Assembly (NCBI GenBank): GCA_017311315.1
Contig: CM029666.1
Coordinates: 37,644,749-37,708,748 of the forward strand
From: Dendrocalamus latiflorus
Taxonomy: Eukaryota > Streptophyta > Magnoliopsida > Poales > Poaceae
Direction of reading: 5' to 3'
DNA: 64,000 nt
Below are positions 34,470 through 46,230 of the stretch, one piece after another. Every line of letters starts with the position of its first letter. The stretch's first letter is position 1. A program made the position numbers and the translations under genes. Under the pieces are notes generated by a model. That model made no database searches, was not told the origin of the DNA, and saw only the letters and a program-made list of their open reading frames with translations.

Positions 34470-37400
34470 TGTAACAGCCCAAATTTTTGGTAAAATAAAA
34501 ATAATTAAATAAATAATAAAAATAGAATAAAATAAAATTTAATTTAAAATAAGTATTTTTGTGCCTAGAGTTTAAATTTGGTTTTGCCCTGAATTTCTGC
34601 TTTTGAAAAAGCTGGATTTGAAAAGCAATTTCAGAAAAACCTAAAAGTATTATTAAATAAAATGATATTTTGATTTTCTATAAAATTCTATGTCAAATTA
34701 AATATTTGGAGTTATTTGGATTTTCTGAGTTTTCTGGAGTTTAAAAATGTATTTTTGAAATTAAAAAGTATTTCAAAGTATGAAAATTAAATACCAACAT
34801 TAGTTAGAAATATTTTATTTAAGTCCAAAATGTCTTCAGAAGGTTCTAAGAATTTTTCTGGAATTTTTGGAGGTATTTTTGTATTTTTCTGAGGCTTAAT
34901 GGAATTTCTAGGCTTTTCTGAAAATCCAAAATCAATTTCCAAAAATCAAATCCCCTCCTCCCTCCTCCGGCCGCCACGTGGACGGCCGGATGCCAGCCAC
35001 GTTGCCCCGCCGGATCCCGCCTTCCCCCTCCACCCGGCTGCCACGCGTGCGGCCCAAATTCCCCTTCCCCGTGCGCCCGGCCCATCTGGCCATCCGCGCC
35101 CCCAGCCGCCCAATCTTCCCTGCCTCCATCGCAGCCGCCCGCGCTCTCTCTCTCTGCGCCCCAGCCCCACCAGTCAGCGCTCCCGCTTCCCTCTCTCTCT
35201 CTTCCTCCCCGGCCCCACATGTCGGCGCGCCTTCCCCGCCTCCGTCTCTCTGCCGCCCCGACCCCACCCGGCAGCCTCCCGCGCCCTCCTCTCTCACTGC
35301 GCCCCGGCCCCACTCATCATCCCTCCCGCGCAGACCCCGTCTCCTTCCTTGCGCCGCCGCCGCCCGCAACCGGCCGCTCCGCCCTACCCGGCGCCCCTCT
35401 TTTCCCGCGCACGTCGCCCGGACCCTTCGTGCGCCGCACGCCCCGCCTCCCCCACGACCCGCTCCCCTCGCCCCACCTCCTCCCCCAATTCCGCGCAACC
35501 GCCGCCGCCCACTACCCACCTCCGGCGACAAATCCGCGCCACCTCCGTCGCCTTCCGCCACTATAAAAGCCGCCCCGAGTGCCGCCCCAACTCGCTCCGC
35601 CTCGCTCCGCCTCTCCTCCCCCTCCCCGAGCTCTCCTTTGCCCCCGCAGCGTGCGCCCCCGCCTCCGCCGCCGCCTCAGGCTCCGGCGAGCGATTGCCGC
35701 CGGCCTGGGCCTCGTCGCGCCTCGCCGTCCCCACCGCCGTCTTCACCGAGCCTGCGCACACCCCGGCTGCCCCTCGCCCGCACCTCTCCGCCGCCGGAGC
35801 TCCCTCGCCGTCGCCGCCCGGGTGCCGTCGCCGCTCGTCCTCGCTGCCGGCTCAACTCCGGTCGCCCCCGGTAAAACCTGCCCCCACCATCGCACTCCCC
35901 GTGCGCCCCTCTCCCCTTTCCCCGCCTCGCCGCCGGCCGCCGCTCGCCGGCGAGCCCCCGGGCCCGAAATCCCCTCCGGCCGGCCTAGCCACGTCAGCAG
36001 ATGGCGCTGACGTGGGCACCGCGTGCCCGCCCGGTGGCGCCACCTCGGCCCCTCTCTCCCCGTCGTCTGCCACGTCACCACCCCGCCACCTCAGCGCCTC
36101 CCCTCGGCCGTGAGCCCGGTCCATGAACCAGGGGCCCCACATGTCAGCCCCTCCGTCTCTTTTCCAATACAAAAATAAATCGGCCGAAATTCAGAAATTC
36201 CCTGGCTGACGCAAGGCTGATGCCATAAATCCTTTTTCAGTAGAAAAATAATTCCAAAAATCCTGTTTTTCCATTTTCCCTCTTTTCAAATTTCCCGGAG
36301 CCCGTTATCCTTCGTTCTAACTCCGATTTGGCCCATTCAAATTCCTAAATTCATCAAAAATTCCCCTCTATCCATTTCTGGCCTCAATTCAAATGTTTGA
36401 AGTCAATTTGAATTTTAATTTGAGTTTATTTGAATTTGGTGGGTTATTTTGACGTGTAGACTTCGGCGATTCGGGAGATTTCTTCGACGAAGATTCAAGC
36501 CAAGTTGAAGAGCAAGGCAAGTCACCCTCCTTGATCATGTTGATCCCAGATTTTCAAATAAAATTATGTTGATTTAAATTATATTGCATGCATATTTTTA
36601 TTCAACGTATTTCAATACAGTTTTAAATTTAGTTATTGCCTACTTGTTAATCCCTCCATTGAATTTGAATTCCTCAATATCTTGTCACCCTAGAATCAAA
36701 CTCTAGTTAGTACAATAGTATTGGCTAGAGAGATTTCATATTAAATGCTTAGACCTGCTTAGCTACAATATTTGTTTTGGGATATCTTTCACATAAAATG
36801 ATGATCCTTTTTACATAAAATGATATGTACTCTTGACTCTGGTGAGTCAAGGAGGTTTATGAACTATTTTGAAAACAAAATATCAAACTGGTTTAGACTT
36901 AGGCAATTGGTTAGAGTGGTGGGTGCAGGCATGCCCTGTTGGTTGGAGCCACAGCGGTTGATTGTCGTGCACGGGGGTATGTGGTTGGACCTAAGTCAAT
37001 TAAGGACCGGTCTGTGAGCTACTGTTGCAAAGCCCTAATCGTACTACCACATGGCTGGTATGGGACAGCCCTGGCTGAATAATTTGTGAAGTCCCAATCT
37101 GAGTCGAGTCGTAGGTTGAAAGTGAGCGTGGTTGGTGCCATGTGAAGTCTCACTTGGGCGAGCGTGGTTAAGCCATGAGAAGTCTCGTCTAGGCTCAAGA
37201 GGGGGTCCCGGTCTGGTGGATTCCTTACTGGGGTGAAACCTTAGAGTTGGCTCGACCAGGTTGAAGGCTTTGCATTGTAAAGGCCTTGTCATGACTCCTT
37301 GCCGCACACCTAAGGAAGTGTGTAACTCGCGTGGCACAAAAGGATGATCGTGTCTTGTGGGTAAAGCTGTACAACCTCTGCAGAGTGTATAATCTATCCT

Positions 37401-38186
37401 GGATAGCCGTGCCCACGGTCATGGGCATGCTGAGTAAAAGTTTTTCATGGATTAGACTTTGTTTTTCATAATGCTTTTGAAAACCTTGTGGATGGATGGA
37501 ATCCACGAGAGATGAAAACCTTGCGGATGGATGGAATCCGTGAGAGATTGAAATCTGGTGAATGGATGGAATTCATCAGAGTTGCGCAGTGAAAGCGTGT
37601 GGATGGATGGAATCCATACGCGATCTTTTGGAAAAGATGGTCCGGGTGGGATGCCCGTGGATAGGTTGGTGTTTGGTCGGAGCCGGCACTGACGGTATTA
37701 TTTTTAATTACAAGTATTGTTTTTACTTACTGTATTAAATTCTGCGATTTCAATCTATCTATTGTATTTCTTAAATGTTGTTTTATGCAAACTAACCCTA
37801 TAAGCCTTCCTTTGAAGCCTTTATCATTATGGTGCATTTTCCCGGGTGACTTGCGGAGTACAAGTTTGTACTCACGTTGCTTTTTCCACACAGAGAAGGA
37901 AGACGTCAACTACGGTGAAGATCTGGACGAATAGGCCGCGTCTTACTGTCGTTTGCCTGTGGGCAGGCTCAGTGGGCTTCTTCCGCTTCGGTTTTTCTTC
38001 CGCTGCTTATTACTTAATTTTGGCTTATGTGCCGTTGATGTAAACTTTGGCATTCATGCCCATATTCAGTTAATAAATGTCATTATGGTTGATATTTATC
38101 TTTGTTGTACGCTGTGTGCACTAGCTGATCCTGGACTAGTGCGATTTACACAGAGGATCCAGTAGTCGTTGCTCCAGGTTCCGACA
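34470..38186 (+). mobile_element. Element D: 3.7-kb TGTAACA-class LTR-like element inside the MULE
   Basis: It starts TGTAACAGCCCAAATTT and ends GGTTCCGACA. In order it has an AT-rich start, a very C-rich block (34960-36130), a TATAAAAG box at 35561, a middle exon at 36460-36516, text shared with element F (for example GTGGGTGCAGGCATGC near 36919), the palindrome GAGTACAAGTTTGTACTCAC at 37857 and a terminal exon from 37894. It lies between 15-bp direct repeats and interrupts the region upstream of the zf-GRF gene. Confidence 0.85.
36460..37935 (+). CDS. Putative spliced acidic mini-gene in element D (two downstream exons)
   Basis: The middle exon (36460-36516, 57 nt) follows the acceptor GACGTGTAG and ends at the GC donor CAAG|GCAAGT. 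The last exon begins at 37894 after CCACACAG and ends at TAG 37933-37935. In phase 1 the middle exon reads DFGDSGDFFDEDSSQVEEQ, and the last adds EKEDVNYGEDLDE. Element F has the same layout, with YGEDCDEYATSY continuing where D has a stop. A candidate first-exon donor is CCCCCG|GTAAAA at about 35868, downstream of the TATA box. Translation is an inference from conserved phase and acidity. Confidence 0.4.
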
Positions 38187-38246
38187 GTGTGGTCGTAGCA
38201 GTGAGTAAAGATGGGAGTGCTGCGATATGAATGCAAAAAGGCCCCG

Positions 38247-38742
38247 TTTTGTCATGTCTCTGAGCAAAGCTTCCCTGTTTTGTCATCTCACTGAGCAAAG
38301 CTGACCTCTTTTTGTCATGTCACTGAGCACAGCTGCCCTCTTTAGTAATGTCACCGCCCAAAGCTAGCATCTTTTGTCATCCCACTGAGCAAAGCTGCCC
38401 CGTTACGTCATGTCACTGCGCAAAGCTGGCATGTTTTGTCATCTCACTGAGCAAAGCTGCCCCGTTTTGTCATGTCACTGAGCAAAGCTGCCCTATTTTG
38501 TCATCTCACTGAGCAAAGCTAACCTCTTTTGTCATGTCAGTGAGCAAAGCTGCCCGGTTTTGTCATGGCACTGCGCAAAGCTAGCATCTTTTGTCATCTC
38601 ACTGAGCAAAGCTGACCTCTTTTGTCATGTCAGTGAGCAAAGCTGCCCGGTTTTGTCATGGCACTGCGCAAAGCTGGCATCTTTTGTCATCTCACTGAGC
38701 AAAACTGGCCTGTTTTGTCATGTCCGTGCGCAAAGCTGCACT
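38247..38742. repeat. 31-bp minisatellite, about 16 units
   Basis: Units start TTTTGTCATCTCACTGAGCA with a period of 31 bp and fill 496 bp. Between about 38535 and 38720 a three-unit (93-bp) block is itself duplicated almost exactly, giving a higher-order repeat. It lies in the MULE between the zf-GRF promoter side and the coiled-coil ORF. There are no unique spacers, so it is not CRISPR-like. Confidence 0.93.
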
Positions 38743-38759
38743 CTATTGTATATTATGGG

Positions 38760-39007
38760 ATCGAATATTGGAGTTGGAGGACCGAATCGAGACTCTCACT
38801 AAGGAGAACAATGACCTCCGCCAACAGATGCAACGCGAGAGGAGCAACGAGGAGGTCGTGAACATAGGAAGCTCGTATGATCCCACATGTTGCTGCGCGA
38901 ACCCTAGTTGCATATGTGTGTGCCACTACCACGACGGTCAGCCACGTCCAAGGCGGCCCCCTCAGCAATTCTCCAGTTGGGTGGCACGAGGCTCGTTTGG
39001 CATATAG
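38760..39007 (+). CDS. Coiled-coil and Cys-rich ORF inside the MULE
   Basis: The frame reads a heptad-rich helix (ILELEDRIETLTKENNDLRQ) followed by a Cys cluster CCCANPSCICVCHYH, then a Pro/Arg-rich tail ending at TAG 39005-39007. It may be the last exon of a longer gene, since no good start with context precedes it apart from an ATG at 38720 or one inside the minisatellite. The family is not recognised. It is transcribed away from the zf-GRF gene if expressed. Confidence 0.45.
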
Positions 39008-39413
39008 GCAACGAGGTGTACGGTTGTGTTGTATTTTAGTTGTTGTGTTCGTTGGTGTGTTGATGGTTGTACTACTTGCTACATTTCATGTATGTGCAAT
39101 GTATGTTGCTAATGTTTTATGCTATGTTGTACCTTGCGTTTGTTGTTATCGTGTGTTCTCCCACTGGAGAGTTAATGTATGTATGTGTAATGCATGCTGT
39201 GAGGTAAAGTGACCACATGCGTGCATACTTGTCATAGTGGAATGAAGCCTTAATTGTAGTTCAAGTAATTTCATAAGCACAGTACAGTACGAACATAGAA
39301 AAAGCTGTCCCGTGTTGTAATCTCTCTGTTGGTTGTATGCCCTAGTAAATCAAAGAACTAAGAGCAACCCTTTTATACAGGAAACCATCTTTGAACATCA
39401 AACCATCAAGCAC
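39008..39413. other. MULE spacer between convergent genes
   Basis: T/G-rich sequence with repeated TGTTGT and ATGTATG text, probably the 3' UTRs of the convergent coiled-coil and PMD genes. No feature was recognised. Confidence 0.45.
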
Positions 39414-42130
39414 TTAAAAAACATCACCAGTCTGACAATCACGCTTCATTACAATGAACTCATTATCAATCTCGTCGTCGTCTCGTCGGACGCCGTATGT
39501 GATCCTCCGAGAAGGTGAACCGGGTAGGCGAGTGCGGTGCATCTCGAAGGTCATACTGGGAGGCCTGCGTCCGAGGTGGTCCTGCGTACGGCTGCGTGGG
39601 GTCTTGCGTTGGCGTCCCGAAAATAGCGCTGAGCCATTCGGTCGACGAGGGGTCCATGGGCTGCTGAGATGGTACAGGTCAATTAGGACATGGCCAGCGA
39701 TGTTTGTAATGAATCTTAATATCACAAGGCATTTACCTGGGTACTCTGAAAAGCGGATGACCCACCGTGAATGTCATGGCCCTGTTGCTCCGAGTAAACC
39801 TGCATTTTTTGCGAGTGCGATTAGATGGCTTTGAAATAGACATGTTTAGCTTAGTACGTTAGTGCATACCGGGGTATGTGGCTGTCGAAATGACGATGTC
39901 GACGGGTGCATGCACTCCTGCGATGTGAAGCCTTGATAGGTCTGGCCAAACCACCTGTCTCGGTCTTCTAGGTTGGACTGCACGCTACGGGTGAACGAGG
40001 GCATCCCCCCTCTGGTTGCTAGGGCGAGTCAGGGTCGCTCTCTGGAGTGGGCCCCCGTCGGCCTGGAGAGCGCGGTCGCTCCTCCGTCGCCCTCCGTGAT
40101 GACGATGCCCGTAGCAACGTGCTATCCTGTCACAATTGTTGCAAGACGAACATGTGGTTAGACATAAATGGTAAATGAGTGGATGAACAAATAGTTGGCA
40201 ATTGTCCAACCGCCGGTCCGAAGCGCGTGGAGGCCGAGCGAGCGTAGCTGGGCCGACTCTCGGACTGGGATGGACGCGACGACGATGGCTGTGCTGATGG
40301 TGGTGCTGACGGTGGGGCGGAGGGGGGTGGTCCCTGGTCACGTCCGCCACCGCGTGTAGCAACAACGTCATCTCGGTGGTGACCACAACTCAAGGTTCGT
40401 ATCGCAGCCCTGGCGTCATCGTAGATGCTGCGCATCGAAGTGACCCACCGATCAGTCGTATTTGACTTCCGACGGTGTATAGCATGAGCAGCCTCGTCCT
40501 CGATACGATGCAGGTGGTCCAACTGCAGTGAAACAAATAGTCAATTAAAACGTAATCCTGCACTGTTTAATGACATACTAATCTCGTACCGTCTGGTCGT
40601 GCCGTGCCGCTAGATGACGGTCTGGACCTGCCTGTATAGCGGCCTCGTGAACCACCTCGAGTGGACGCTGTGGCGGCTCCCCAGTAAGCCTAGTGCGTGT
40701 GCGTGGAGCGTACCACTCAACGTATGTCCTATGCGTCGCGGGGTCGTCCAGCCGTGTCTCGTCCACAACCATCGTATCTGCCTGGTCACGCCACATGTCT
40801 GTCCACGGTCGTTGTGTGGCTCTCCAGTCTTCTGTCGCTCGCCCTCTCCTCGATTGCCTACAAGTTCATTGAGACATTACACAATTAGTAGGGGCACAAA
40901 CTAATGCATTAATTAAATTTAAGGTGTAATGACATACCGGTGGGTGCTGTCTGCAAGAGGGCGTCCTGGCAGGGGGGACATGCTGGTACATTCCGAACTG
41001 CCTCATGACTCGGTGTGGGTTGTATGGCTCGACGCAGTGCGAGAACACCAAGTGGCAGGTCGTCAACTAGTACGTGTGATCTTGCCCGCACTGAGATGAC
41101 AACGCGTGGGGGCGTGTCAAAAATGAACCGTGGAGTCCATGGCCACCAGACTATATCGGCCTGGCCCAAAATCTCGAACCTGTTGTGGAAATCTGTGTAC
41201 GCACGTCTCGGTCTGTCCCTGGCCCACCTCAACGAACCATGTGTCCAACGTGTACCCATTGTGGGCCCATCTACGGGGTCGTCGCCACCACCGAAGCCGT
41301 AGAACTGCGGGCTGAGGTCATAAGGGTGCACAACACGACCAAAGGAAGGCCTGCCAACGGGGAAGTGTTCCCATGACCACAACTGAAGGAGAAGGTAGCA
41401 GACAGCTAGGACCGGCTCGTTGGCCGCGCTACGCTGTGAGGCGTCACACAAGCCTCGGTATGTGGCGCTAAGAACTGCTGATCCCCAGCTATACTGTGGC
41501 ACCTGACCAGGCCAGCCATCCGCCAATGACTCCGCTAGGTGTATGTAGCTAGGCTGCAAGGAGTCTCCAGTGGTGCTAGGGAAGAAGACCCACCCGAACA
41601 GATATAGCAGGTACGCAACGAAGTGCGTCCGCACCTCCTCCTCATCTGCATGTCCAGGGCAGGTCATGTACCGACGAAGCCATCCATGTGGCACACCGGC
41701 TGCGTTGTCTGGGATCGGATGACCGAACCGGTGACCCAGACGGACCTTCCAATCTGCTGCCTTTGGGGGTGGCACTACAGCAGCACCACGGACGGGTAGA
41801 CCTGTAAGCATCGTCACGTCCTGCAGAGTAACCGTCATCTCCCCCCACCGAAAGTGGAAGGTGTGAGTCTTCTGCCTCCATCAATCAACGAGAGCAGACA
41901 GCAGCGGCGCATCATACTGGAACGCATGCGGTAGATCCAACATGCGGGCAATGGGCAGCAGCCCGGTGTCCCGCAGTAGTGGGATGTACCGCTGGTCGAG
42001 ATGCCAGTTCTCTCGGGGGCCCCTAAGGACGAAGCAAGGAGGCCCTCGTGCGTCTCCCGACGACCACGCATGGCATCGGTGGTGCTGCGTACACCTCCTG
42101 AATAATGCAGGGTACATCGCAACGCACAGA
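39414..42130 (-). pseudogene. Plant mobile domain (PMD) gene carried by the MULE
   Basis: The large first exon (about 42090-40937) holds the PMD: GPRENWHLDQRYIPLLRDTG, HAFQYDAPLLSALV, EMTVTLQDVTMLTGLPVRG, WLRRYMTCPG, AYLLYLFGWVFFPSTTGD, LAVCYLLLQLWSWEHFPVGRP. Further exons follow at about 40857-40590, 40522-40200 and 40128-39414, with VEWYAPRTRTRLTG and a Ser/Pro-rich tail ending in MDPSSTEWLSAIFGTP text. A TGA near 41880 stands where Arg is expected (CGA to TGA) and the start region is unclear, so the copy is probably broken. PMD proteins (MAIN/MAIL type) act in plant gene regulation and are also known as transposon cargo. Here the gene lies just downstream of the transposase on the same strand. 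Confidence 0.85.
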
Positions 42131-42175
42131 ACACATGGAAGCAACAATGCGTACAAGAAAACATTGTGGTTGGTA

Positions 42176-44848
42176 CTACGGAGCGTTGCTTGATGCCGGC
42201 CTGTTTGGGCACTGGCTGAGGGAGTGGCCAATCGTCTTGCATAGCCTACACTTCGGGCGCCAAACACGATCCCCTCGCTGGCTGTCGTCCATGTCATTGC
42301 GGATGCGACGACTTTGTCGTCTTCCAACACCGACATGTTTCAGTGCATCGTTGGGCACCCACTTTATCTCCCCTGGCCATAATTCCCTGTAGTGCATATC
42401 TACCCCGTAGGAATAGAACTCTGCACTCCAGGTTGCATACAAGTGCTGCATGTCGTAGTACCTAGAGATGTACTGTGCCGACGCCTGGTGCCATACAGCG
42501 CAGGCCACGTACACATGGGAGCATGGCTTGTACAGAAGCTGGGGCTTGTTGTAGGTGCAATATGTTTTCTCATCAATCGTGCATACCTGCTTGCGCTCCC
42601 CTCTAATATGACCCATGACATACTTCTGCCTGAGGCGAACCTCAAACTCCCTCCTTAAGCCATCAATGGGCTGAGCAATGTGGGATTGACCCTTCTCCAT
42701 CTTCCTGTCCATGAAGGCCTGCATGACCTCAGAGTATTGCTTGTTTTCATCCAGGTGCTTCTTCGCCATCATGGCTCTATTCACAAAGTACCCGACGGTA
42801 CGGTTCCAAGTCTCGCCCACGATTGCCGTGATTGGCAGGGATCTGACCCCCTTCAAGACACCATTGTAAACCTCAGACATGTTGGTCGTTATGATCCCAT
42901 ACCTTGCCCCACCGGTGTCGTGCAACAAAGACCACATTTCCAAGTCAGGTGCATTAGACTGAACCCATTGTGTGAATACCCCGACTCTTGTGGAGCCCCC
43001 TCCACGGCCCCTGCTTCTGTATGCACATGCTTGGTAGCCTCCTGATCGAGCTGCCTCCACAAGGTGTCGAACTTCCGCTTCTGGTTCTGCATGCATAGCT
43101 TTTTGAACATCTTCATTAGTTCCTTGCTACGGAACCTTCTGTGGAAGTTCGCTGCAATATACCTCATGCACCAACGGTTCTTCACATCGTTCCACTGGAA
43201 GGGGGGCTGCGTCCCATTCTGCAACGTTCGCAACGCAGACAGCAAGCCTGCATTGCGGTCGGAGATAAGGCACACTTCAGGGCGTTCTTGCACTACGGCA
43301 TGCTTCAAATTGCAAAGGAACCAAAGCCAGCTATCCGTATTCTCGTTCTCCACAATTGCAAATGCCACTAGGAGTAACTGGTCATTTGCATCGGCTGCAA
43401 CTGCGGTGAGAATAGTACCCTTGTATTTGCCGGATAGGAACGTCCCATCTATGGTTAGCACTGGACGGCACCACCTGAAACCTTGTATCGCCTGGTGGAA
43501 GGCCCAGAACACTCTGTCAAGAATGAAACAATTCGGGCCCTCCGTAGGATGAACCCTCTCCTGCTTGTTTATGTACGTGTCTGGGTTTGATTGTGCAATT
43601 TGGTGCAGCATTCTTGGGACCAAGTCGTACGCCTCCTCGTACGTCCCATACATACGGTGCAGCACCTTTCGCTTCGCCCGCCATACCTTCTTGTAGCTCA
43701 CTTCGAAGCCCGCCGTGTTCGCTACTTCTGCCATCAGAACCTTCGGGGCAATGGACACATCCGCCTGGATGAGGTGCGTGACCAGTTCCGCAACATACGA
43801 TGATGTCATGTTGCGATGTCTATGTACTGGCCCCGCAAGCTCGCAACTGTGATCTTACAGCACTGTTATCCGGAACTCTGTGCCAACGCCCTTGTGCCGT
43901 TGTGCACGAACTTTGCCAGGACAGGACCCGTCGACACACTTCACAACGTACGTGTCCGGCTTTGACTTGTGGACCCGATATGTCCGGCTTATGTTGACAG
44001 CATGTCTAGCAATAGCCTGCTGGACAGCACTCTTATTACGGAAGCACTGCCCCAAAAAGAGTGCGCCCTCGCTGAACACCCATTCTCCCCCCTCCGCCTG
44101 TGGCAGAACTAGGGCTATCGCTGCGTTGTCGTCCAGTCTGGACGACACATACACACCGTCCGTGGTCACAACACGACCTACCACCCCTCCAGTTGCACCT
44201 TCGCCATCCTCGTCCTCTCCAGAACTGCCTGTTTCCACCTCCTCGTCCTCCTCGCTGCCCTCTTCTTCCACCTGGTCCCCAAGATACTCATGACAGTCAA
44301 TACGGGCGGCCCACCACCTCTGATCCACACCTTCGTTGGCCTGGAAATTCTCCGCACGCCTCCTGAGGTCTTCATCACCCATCCTCGCCCACATGTTCTC
44401 CCGCAGAAGCGTCTTCATGACCGCCGGAGATGAACCCAGGCTCTACATCTACACCAGCGGCATCAGAACCAACCATGGTGGATGATTCTACCCTCTCCAC
44501 GAACTCGACATACACCATTGGCCTGGCATATATCGCAGCATCAGGGTTGCACACGACCTCCATGTAGTTCGCCCATGAGGCGTCATTGGTCACCTTCAGA
44601 AGTTGCCATATGCTCTCCCTTCCATCACCCACCATTGAGGCATAGACTGCCTCGATCCGTAACTTCTTCCTTGCGGTGTGTCGATCGAACGCCGAACGGA
44701 CACACCTCCGTAGCTCAGACAAGCTCATGGCGCTCAGACCGGGTGCTTGGATCACGGTCCGCTCGCAATTTGACAGGTCCGCCCCATACGGCCCATCACG
44801 TACGAGACCACTCCCATAAAACACGAACATTTTTTGAATGTCAGCCAT
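42176..44848 (-). pseudogene. MuDR-type MULE transposase, broken by stop and frameshifts
   Basis: It starts MADIQKMFVFYGSG (44848). Domains in order: an N-terminal region ending near 44430; an acidic linker (EEEGSEEDEE); a MuDR DNA-binding domain (LFLGQCFRNKSAVQQAI, CVDGSCPGKVRA); the MULE catalytic domain with LTIDGTFLSGKYKG and LISDRNAGLLSAL; a SWIM-like finger (CTIDEKTYCTYNKPQLLYKP then CSHV); and a CCHC knuckle CRLCKTIGHSLSQC. Lesions: a frame change near 44430, an in-frame TAA at 43855-43857, and a frame change near 43000. The SWIM finger reads Cys-Thr-Tyr where Cys-Ser-Cys is usual. Full length would be about 890 codons. The two catalytic Asp residues remain. The neighbours PMD and TIRs fit a once autonomous element. 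Confidence 0.93.
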
Positions 44849-45850
44849 TGCGTACCTACCATAAGTGCATAATCAACCATTTTAGTACACAGCATATAAC
44901 AATCGTACCATTAAACAAATTCTAACATACATCAAATTACATTTTCATTTCATTTTTATTTGCATTGGTCTTATTTATAAAATTTCTTTCGTAAAATTTC
45001 TTTCGTTAAATTTTACTTAACACCGGCTTCCACTTACCAATTTCAATTCCATTTTTTCCCGATTACTGCAAAATTTCCATTACTTAATTTTCTTCCTAAT
45101 GCGGCTTTCACTTATAAAATTGTACATAAATCAGCAAAATAAATCCTTGTAATTTCATGTCCTCAGTTTATTTATTTTTACTATACCTTCGTACTACTTT
45201 CCTGGTGTTTCTATTATAATAATCTAAATTTATTCCCAATTTTAATTTTACACGTTGCCTACGGGCATTCACTAAGCCTACTAATTATCCAAATTGTCTC
45301 TAATCTAAGTACTGTTCCTATCACCTACAAATGCTCCAATATAAATATTTACTTTTTCAAGACCTACACATGTAAGCACATATGTTCACCAAAAACTAAC
45401 TATATTACAATACGTAACTTCAACATAAAATACGACATTATCTACACTACAATAAAGCATTCATCGTAAGTGGATTTTTACCTACAGATACACACCCTAT
45501 GACACATTGGCTTATAATACATATGTTCACATAAAGATTAGCCACAAATACATAACGTACCAAATATTGACATGGCGTATCAAACATTGACATAAAATAA
45601 CGTTACCAAACGATGGTTTGTGCTAACGGACTAATTATGGACTAATGACATACATAAAAATTTAGTTTCGCGGGCACAAGACTTACCTCTTCTTGAAGCT
45701 CACGACGTGATCTACAACTTTTATACTTGCAAAATCTGCTGATTCCAAACAAAACCAACTCAAATCTACGTTTATTTCACTCCTCACTCCCCTTCACTTT
45801 CTCCCTCGCTCTATCTTCACTTCAGCTTCAAATGAGCTCTCTGGCTTCGA
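44849..45850 (-). promoter_or_regulatory. 5' leader with intron and promoter region of the MULE transposase
   Basis: On the minus strand a purine-rich leader (about 45840-45686) ends in the donor GAAGAG|GTAAGTC. An AT-rich intron of about 830 bp then ends GGTAG|GTACGCA just before the ATG at 44848. A TATAAAAG stretch lies near 45717. A 5' UTR intron is common in plant genes. I infer it from splice-site quality only. Confidence 0.5.
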
Positions 45851-46019
45851 CAGCACTTCTTCTCCCTCCCTTGCGCTGTGGTTCCGGTTTTTTAAGTGTG
45901 CATACAGCACTCATGGAGAGGGGGCCGTTCTTGCGCAGAAGACGCGTGTGCGAGCGGACGGGAGAAAGTAGTCATGGAGAGGGGGCCTTTCCTGCTTTCG
46001 GCGGACGGACGGGACACGA

Positions 46020-46230
46020 CAGAGACGTGCGGTCGGGGCATGGAATCATGCGGTCGACAGAGGGTCATGCGGTCAAAAAACGAAACGTGTGCTCGGGCCT
46101 AGATTCGTGCGGTCGGCAGACGAAACATGCGCTCGGGCCAACGGTCGTGTGCTTGGGCGAGAGGTCGCGCGCTCCGAGCGAAGTGCAGGCCGGTCATGCG
46201 GTCTGGTACCGCACGACCGGGACACGTGTC
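46020..46230 (-). repeat. Right subterminal array of the GGTCGTGCGG motif
   Basis: Variants such as CATGCGGTC, CGTGCGGTCGG, CATGCGCTCGGGCC and TACCGCACGACC recur about every 20-25 bp over 200 bp. The array mirrors the one inside the left TIR. Confidence 0.8.

Noticed and set aside
34899..36113. 404-residue open frame in element D
   Set aside because: All three plus frames and several minus frames are open here because the block is extremely C-rich. The protein is Pro/Ser/Arg low complexity with no domain.
38247..38742. CRISPR array
   Set aside because: The units are contiguous with no unique spacers, and the context is plant transposon DNA.
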